A DNA stretch of 64,000 bases from Rhodothermales bacterium (GTDB lineage: Bacteria > Bacteroidota > Rhodothermia > Rhodothermales > Bin80): NCBI GenBank assembly GCA_022821875.1, contig JAJECV010000061.1, forward strand, positions 1-64,000, read 5' to 3'. Below are positions 59,713 to 64,000 of this stretch, piece by piece. The notes beneath the pieces are model-generated. The model had not been told where the DNA came from, made no database searches, and was given only the letters and a program-made list of their open reading frames with translations. A program made the position numbers and the translations under genes. Positions within the stretch are counted from its first letter, which is position 1. Each line of letters opens with the position of its first letter.

Positions 59713-61452
59713 ATGCGCACCATCTTATTCTTTATCCTTCTGTGTATCACCCCCCATCTTGCAACTGCTCAAGAGGAAACCAAATACTGGATTTTCTTAA
59801 CGGACAAGTTGGATGCTTCCGGCAAAAATACTCAGGTGGAAGAGGGGTATCTGGCGGATAAAGCCATCGCTCGCCGTGCATTGAGAGGAGAGTCGCACTT
59901 CGCGGCGAGGTTTGCCCTGCAGGATGCGCCCGTTTCGTATGTCTATGAGGCGGATCTTCAAGAGATGGGGGTGACGATTGAACATCGAAGTCGCTGGCTG
60001 AATGCCGTAACGGCGCGGCTCAGTGAAGACGAGGCAGCGCACATAGCCGCCCTTCCCTATGTGCGAGAAATCCGCCCTGTTGCCCATCTGGCACCGGACA
60101 GACAGCCATACATACCGGTCTCCCCCGTGATTCCGGAACGGGTTTCTTTAAACTGCCCGTCAAGCGTGTATGGCCCGTCCTGTACTCAACTGGATATTGT
60201 GAATGCGATTCCACCGCTTGAGCGTGGTATTAACGGGACCGGGGTAATCCTGGGCTTTATTGATACCCATTTTAGTGACGGCGGGTCGGGTCCCTTCAGT
60301 CATCGCTCACTGAGCCCGATAATCGACGATGGTCGTCTGATTGAATTTCGGGATTTTACCAACAGGGATTCATCGCAGCCATGTCGTAGCGAACATTCCC
60401 ACGGAATGGAGGTCGCCTCCATTGCCGTCGGCTATCACGAGGGGCGACTCATTGGTCCTGGATATGGTGCAACCATTTACGCGGCGGCGACGGAGTGTGC
60501 TCCCTATGAGCGTAACATTGAAGAAGACAACTTCGTCGCCGCAGTGGAGTGGATGGAATCCGAAGGAGTAGACGTGATTACGGCTTCGCTGGGATATTTT
60601 GATTTTGATGGCGGCCAGCGAAGCTATACTCAAAGTGATCTGGACGGGGACACCGGACTTACGACCATCGCGATGGATGCTGCTGCAAGTCGCGGAGTGG
60701 TTCCCCTCAACAGTGCAGGAAATGAGGGGCCTGGAAGGCAAACCCTCAGCACGCCGGCAGATGGTGACTCGGTGATTGCCGTGGGCGCAGTTTGTCCTGA
60801 AGACATCTTTTTCAGTTTTGTCTGCCTTCCTCTGAGAGATCATTTTATTGCCGGGTTCAGCAGCCGTGGGCCCACGGCGGATGATCGAATTAAACCTGAT
60901 GTCTCTGCACAGGGATTTAGGGTGTCTCATGCGGAGCGAACCGAACGCTATGGTCAGGGGGGAGGAACATCGTTTTCTGCTCCAATGGTCGCGGGAATCG
61001 TGACTCAGATTCTTCAGGCGAATCCCAGCCTCGGGCCGAAGGATGTCTGGCAGGTATTGACCTCCACCGCCAGTCAGTCCAGTACTCCGGACAACGATTA
61101 TGGCTGGGGAGTGGTGAATGCGGATGCCGCAATCATGAGCGCAATGGCAGTCAACCGGTCCGCGGAAGCAATTCCTGTTCCCCGTCATCTGACCGTACAT
61201 ACGCCTTACCCGAATCCGTTTCAGGGGGTCGTTTATTTCACCATTGAGGCCGCCGAACCCGTCTCCCGTGCCCGACTGATGGTCATTGATGTACTTGGAC
61301 GGGAAGTTGGAACCGTCTATCAGGGACCGATTCGGGCCGGAAGTATGTCTGTACAGTTTCATGGAGCCCACCTGCCCCCAGGGGTTTATGTCTATATGCT
61401 GCAATTTGACGGTGAAATGCAGTCCGGATTGCTAAGCCGTGTCGGATTCTGA
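59713..61452 (+). CDS. Subtilisin-like (S8) serine protease with C-terminal sorting-like domain (second full copy)
   Basis: 579 aa; EHSHGMEVASIAVG; GGTSFSAPMVAGIVTQ; TPYPNPFQGVVYFTIEAAEPV. Confidence 0.93.
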   Translation: MRTILFFILLCITPHLATAQEETKYWIFLTDKLDASGKNTQVEEGYLADKAIARRALRGESHFAARFALQDAPVSYVYEADLQEMGVTIEHRSRWLNAVTARLSEDEAAHIAALPYVREIRPVAHLAPDRQPYIPVSPVIPERVSLNCPSSVYGPSCTQLDIVNAIPPLERGINGTGVILGFIDTHFSDGGSGPFSHRSLSPIIDDGRLIEFRDFTNRDSSQPCRSEHSHGMEVASIAVGYHEGRLIGPGYGATIYAAATECAPYERNIEEDNFVAAVEWMESEGVDVITASLGYFDFDGGQRSYTQSDLDGDTGLTTIAMDAAASRGVVPLNSAGNEGPGRQTLSTPADGDSVIAVGAVCPEDIFFSFVCLPLRDHFIAGFSSRGPTADDRIKPDVSAQGFRVSHAERTERYGQGGGTSFSAPMVAGIVTQILQANPSLGPKDVWQVLTSTASQSSTPDNDYGWGVVNADAAIMSAMAVNRSAEAIPVPRHLTVHTPYPNPFQGVVYFTIEAAEPVSRARLMVIDVLGREVGTVYQGPIRAGSMSVQFHGAHLPPGVYVYMLQFDGEMQSGLLSRVGF

Positions 61453-61690
61453 TCGTTTTCTGGAATGCAATGAACATGGACCGAGTCTCTTTACGGCCGA
61501 AGGAAAAGGAAACGCAGAGCCTCTTCCGCTTTGTGATCTTGTCCACTGATTCTTCGTAACGATCCGGCAGTGGTCTAAAATGACCCGAACGGTTATTCCA
61601 TCAAAATATGTCGCAAGACTGGACGGATATGAATTCATTGTCCATGCATCCGGATCATGTTGAAGGGAGAGCAAGTGACCTTTCTGGCAG

Positions 61691-63778
61691 ATGATTGAAT
61701 TCGGTGCACATGCATGGCCATTGATCCTGCTGTTGGCACTAGCCGGCTTCGTCACATGGTTTTCTTATCGTGAGACAGAACCGAAACTCCGTGGATTTAG
61801 CCGCTGGCTCCTGCCCACACTCCGGGGAATTGCGCTGGCATTCCTGCTCATCCTGCTCTTTGAACCTTCGATTTACAGGCATGTCCGGCAAGAGAGGCTG
61901 CCTGGATTGGCGGTTCTGGTGGATGAAAGCCAGAGCATGGCACAACATCAATGGACCAAGGAGTTGCCTGTTACACAGGGGCAGACCTATTATTTTGGGT
62001 TTGGCGCAGCGACACGTCCGATAGAAGGCCTTTCTGCGGTAAGGGATACTGCTCCGCGCACCGATATTTCCAGCGCTCTGGAAGAGATTCGGAACTCCCT
62101 GCGCGACCAGAACCTGCGCAGTGTTCTGCTCATCTCGGACGGTCAGTATAATACGGGCCGCAATCCCGTATATGTCGCTGCAGACTACGGTATTCCGATC
62201 CATACCGTGGTTGTAGGAGATACGCTGGAGCAACAGGACCTGATGATTGCGCGGACGGTAACCAACGAACTCGCCTATGTCGGGCAGGAGGTTCCCGTTG
62301 ATGTATCTCTGTTGTTGCGGGGCTATGCAGACGAAACGGTCACGACTCGCCTCTATGTGCAGGATTCGCTGGCTGCCTCTGAGAATCTGACCATCTCCGA
62401 AGGGGAATCAATTGCTTCGCTGCGCTTTATTCCGCAGAAAGAAGGCCTGTTCCAGTATACGTTGACGGTGACCGAACTGGAAAATGAAACTTCCGCTGCC
62501 AATAACCGGGAAACCTTTACGGTGCGTGTTCTAAGGCGAAGTCAGAAAATCTGTATCATTGCTGCCGCCCCCCATCCAGATCTGACCGCGATGCACAACC
62601 TGTTGACCCGTGATCAGGTGCGTCAGGTGGACAACTTTGTTCAGATGCAGTCCAACCGGTTTTATGAAGGAAATTTGCCCGGTTCGCTGGAGGACTATGA
62701 TGCGATGATCCTGATTGGCTTCCCAGGGCGTGAGGCCGGTGATGCCTCAGTCAATGTGGTCGCCCGTGCCGCACAATCCGGGGTCCCATTGTTCTTTATG
62801 CTGACCCGCCAAACGGATCTGCAGCGGCTGCGGGATGAATTTGCAAATGTACTTCCCGCTGTGCCCGCGGTGACGGGAAGCGTACTCTACGATGAGGCCA
62901 CATTAAAACTTACACAGACGGGATATCGAGATCCCATTCTGGACGTTCCGGAAGCGCTGTGGGAGCGGCTTCCTCCTTTAATAGCGACGACTGGACACTG
63001 GAATGTAACATCAGACAGCCGGATTCTTGGACAGGTAAGTCTGCGGGGAATTACGCTGGAGGAACCGCTGTTCGTCGTCCTGAGCCGCGCTGGACATCGG
63101 ACTGCTGCGATCCTGGGATCCGGGAGTTGGCGGTGGTTGAATCTTGCCGGTGACCCAGCGGAGATCCCCCGTATCTGGCCACAGGTAGTAGAAAACCTAA
63201 TGCAGTGGCTCACCACCCCGGAAGATGATCGAACCGTGCGTGTAGCGCCACAACTGACTGCGTTTGATGGAAGTGAGCCGATAGATTTTTCCGGCCAGGT
63301 GTATGATGAGAGTCTGAATCCAGTTTCGGATGCGGTGGTTACGGTGGAGTTGACTGCACCGGACGGGGTGCAATATCCCTATACAATGACCAATACGGGG
63401 AGTGGACGATTCACCTTGCGCATTGATGCACTCCCGGAAGGAACCTATTCCTACACGGCACAGGCCACACGGATGAATACATCTATGGGGATGGATCAGG
63501 GCATATTTACGGTTGGTTCTGTGAATCTGGAATCTCGAAGCACAAACAGCGATGAAGCACTGCTCCGGCAAATTTCCTACCGCTCCGGCGGGTATTTATT
63601 TACGGAAGAATCCTTGCATACGCTTCCGGAACGTCTTCACGCGGATCCTTCCTTTGTCTCCGTTACGAAGTCACAGGATCTGGAATTTGATCTGCGGCGG
63701 ATTCCCTGGATACTTGGAATCATTATCCTGCTGCTAGGGCTGGAATGGGTGCTCCGAAAACGAAATGGGCTCGCATAA
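61691..63778 (+). CDS. Membrane protein with vWA/BatA-like region
   Basis: 695 aa; TM segments near both ends; LAVLVDESQSMAQ; SVLLISDGQYNTGRNPVYVA. Confidence 0.75.
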   Translation: MIEFGAHAWPLILLLALAGFVTWFSYRETEPKLRGFSRWLLPTLRGIALAFLLILLFEPSIYRHVRQERLPGLAVLVDESQSMAQHQWTKELPVTQGQTYYFGFGAATRPIEGLSAVRDTAPRTDISSALEEIRNSLRDQNLRSVLLISDGQYNTGRNPVYVAADYGIPIHTVVVGDTLEQQDLMIARTVTNELAYVGQEVPVDVSLLLRGYADETVTTRLYVQDSLAASENLTISEGESIASLRFIPQKEGLFQYTLTVTELENETSAANNRETFTVRVLRRSQKICIIAAAPHPDLTAMHNLLTRDQVRQVDNFVQMQSNRFYEGNLPGSLEDYDAMILIGFPGREAGDASVNVVARAAQSGVPLFFMLTRQTDLQRLRDEFANVLPAVPAVTGSVLYDEATLKLTQTGYRDPILDVPEALWERLPPLIATTGHWNVTSDSRILGQVSLRGITLEEPLFVVLSRAGHRTAAILGSGSWRWLNLAGDPAEIPRIWPQVVENLMQWLTTPEDDRTVRVAPQLTAFDGSEPIDFSGQVYDESLNPVSDAVVTVELTAPDGVQYPYTMTNTGSGRFTLRIDALPEGTYSYTAQATRMNTSMGMDQGIFTVGSVNLESRSTNSDEALLRQISYRSGGYLFTEESLHTLPERLHADPSFVSVTKSQDLEFDLRRIPWILGIIILLLGLEWVLRKRNGLA

Positions 63779-63884
63779 TCTCCTTGAACACACGCAGCCG
63801 GCCGGTACGCAGTGCGAACCTTAGACTTTTGTCAGCAACTTTGCGCACCCGCCGGTCAAACGTGCATCCGTGTATCCGGTCAGG

Positions 63885-64000
63885 CTATTGAAGGGTAATC
63901 TGCAGGCCGAGATTAAACGAGCGCGGCAACCCCAGAAAAACTTCCGCGTCATCCGCACGGTTTGCCCCCGTACCATTACCGTGGAAAGCGTTAAAGCGAG
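63885..64000 (-). CDS. C-terminus of probable TonB-dependent receptor (5' end outside window)
   Basis: Minus strand ...RFNAFHGNGTGANRADDAEVFLGLPRSFNLGLQITLQ*, beta-barrel-like last strand. Confidence 0.55.
   Translation of the reverse strand, partial: RFNAFHGNGTGANRADDAEVFLGLPRSFNLGLQITLQ

Noticed and set aside
60370-61404. 344-aa minus-strand ORF antisense to the second S8 protease
   Set aside because: Shadow of a clear protease gene; no recognisable domain
1-64000. CRISPR array, integrase, transposase or prophage
   Set aside because: No regularly spaced repeats and no recognisable mobile-element proteins; the only repeats are in-frame coiled-coil units and the S8 duplication

Overview
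The window is chromosomal DNA that looks like a Bacteroidota/Rhodothermota-type bacterium, judging from SusC/SusD, GLPGLI, PspC, ASPIC/UnbV-VCBS and C-terminal sorting-like tails. The first ~30 kb is mostly housekeeping: an envelope glycosyltransferase and LpxH-like genes, 5-FCL, ffh-rpsP-rimM-trmD-rplS-mqnA-smpB-tyrS, a fused E1 dehydrogenase, a two-component system, pyrC-ddl-murF-nrnA-pepA-pdxA, and AGCS and NhaC sodium transporters. The accessory half (30.5-64 kb) holds a sulfatase, a secreted VCBS protein, an overlapping four-gene operon of predicted lipoproteins (three large ASPIC/UnbV-VCBS paralogs plus one small unknown), a collagen-like lipoprotein, two subtilisin-like proteases plus a decayed 5' fragment of one, an S9 peptidase, a SusC/SusD/GLPGLI cluster, tRNA-Leu, an inverted-architecture tandem cytidine deaminase, a vWA-like membrane protein and the end of a probable TonB-dependent receptor. 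The best candidate for an undescribed system is the coupled lipoprotein operon (35.4-44.3 kb). Other specific observations are an in-frame TGA in a YdeI/DUF1801-like gene, the S8 protease gene relic, an orphan AAA ATPase, and perfect palindromes. All family calls come from reading motifs by eye; no database search was run.
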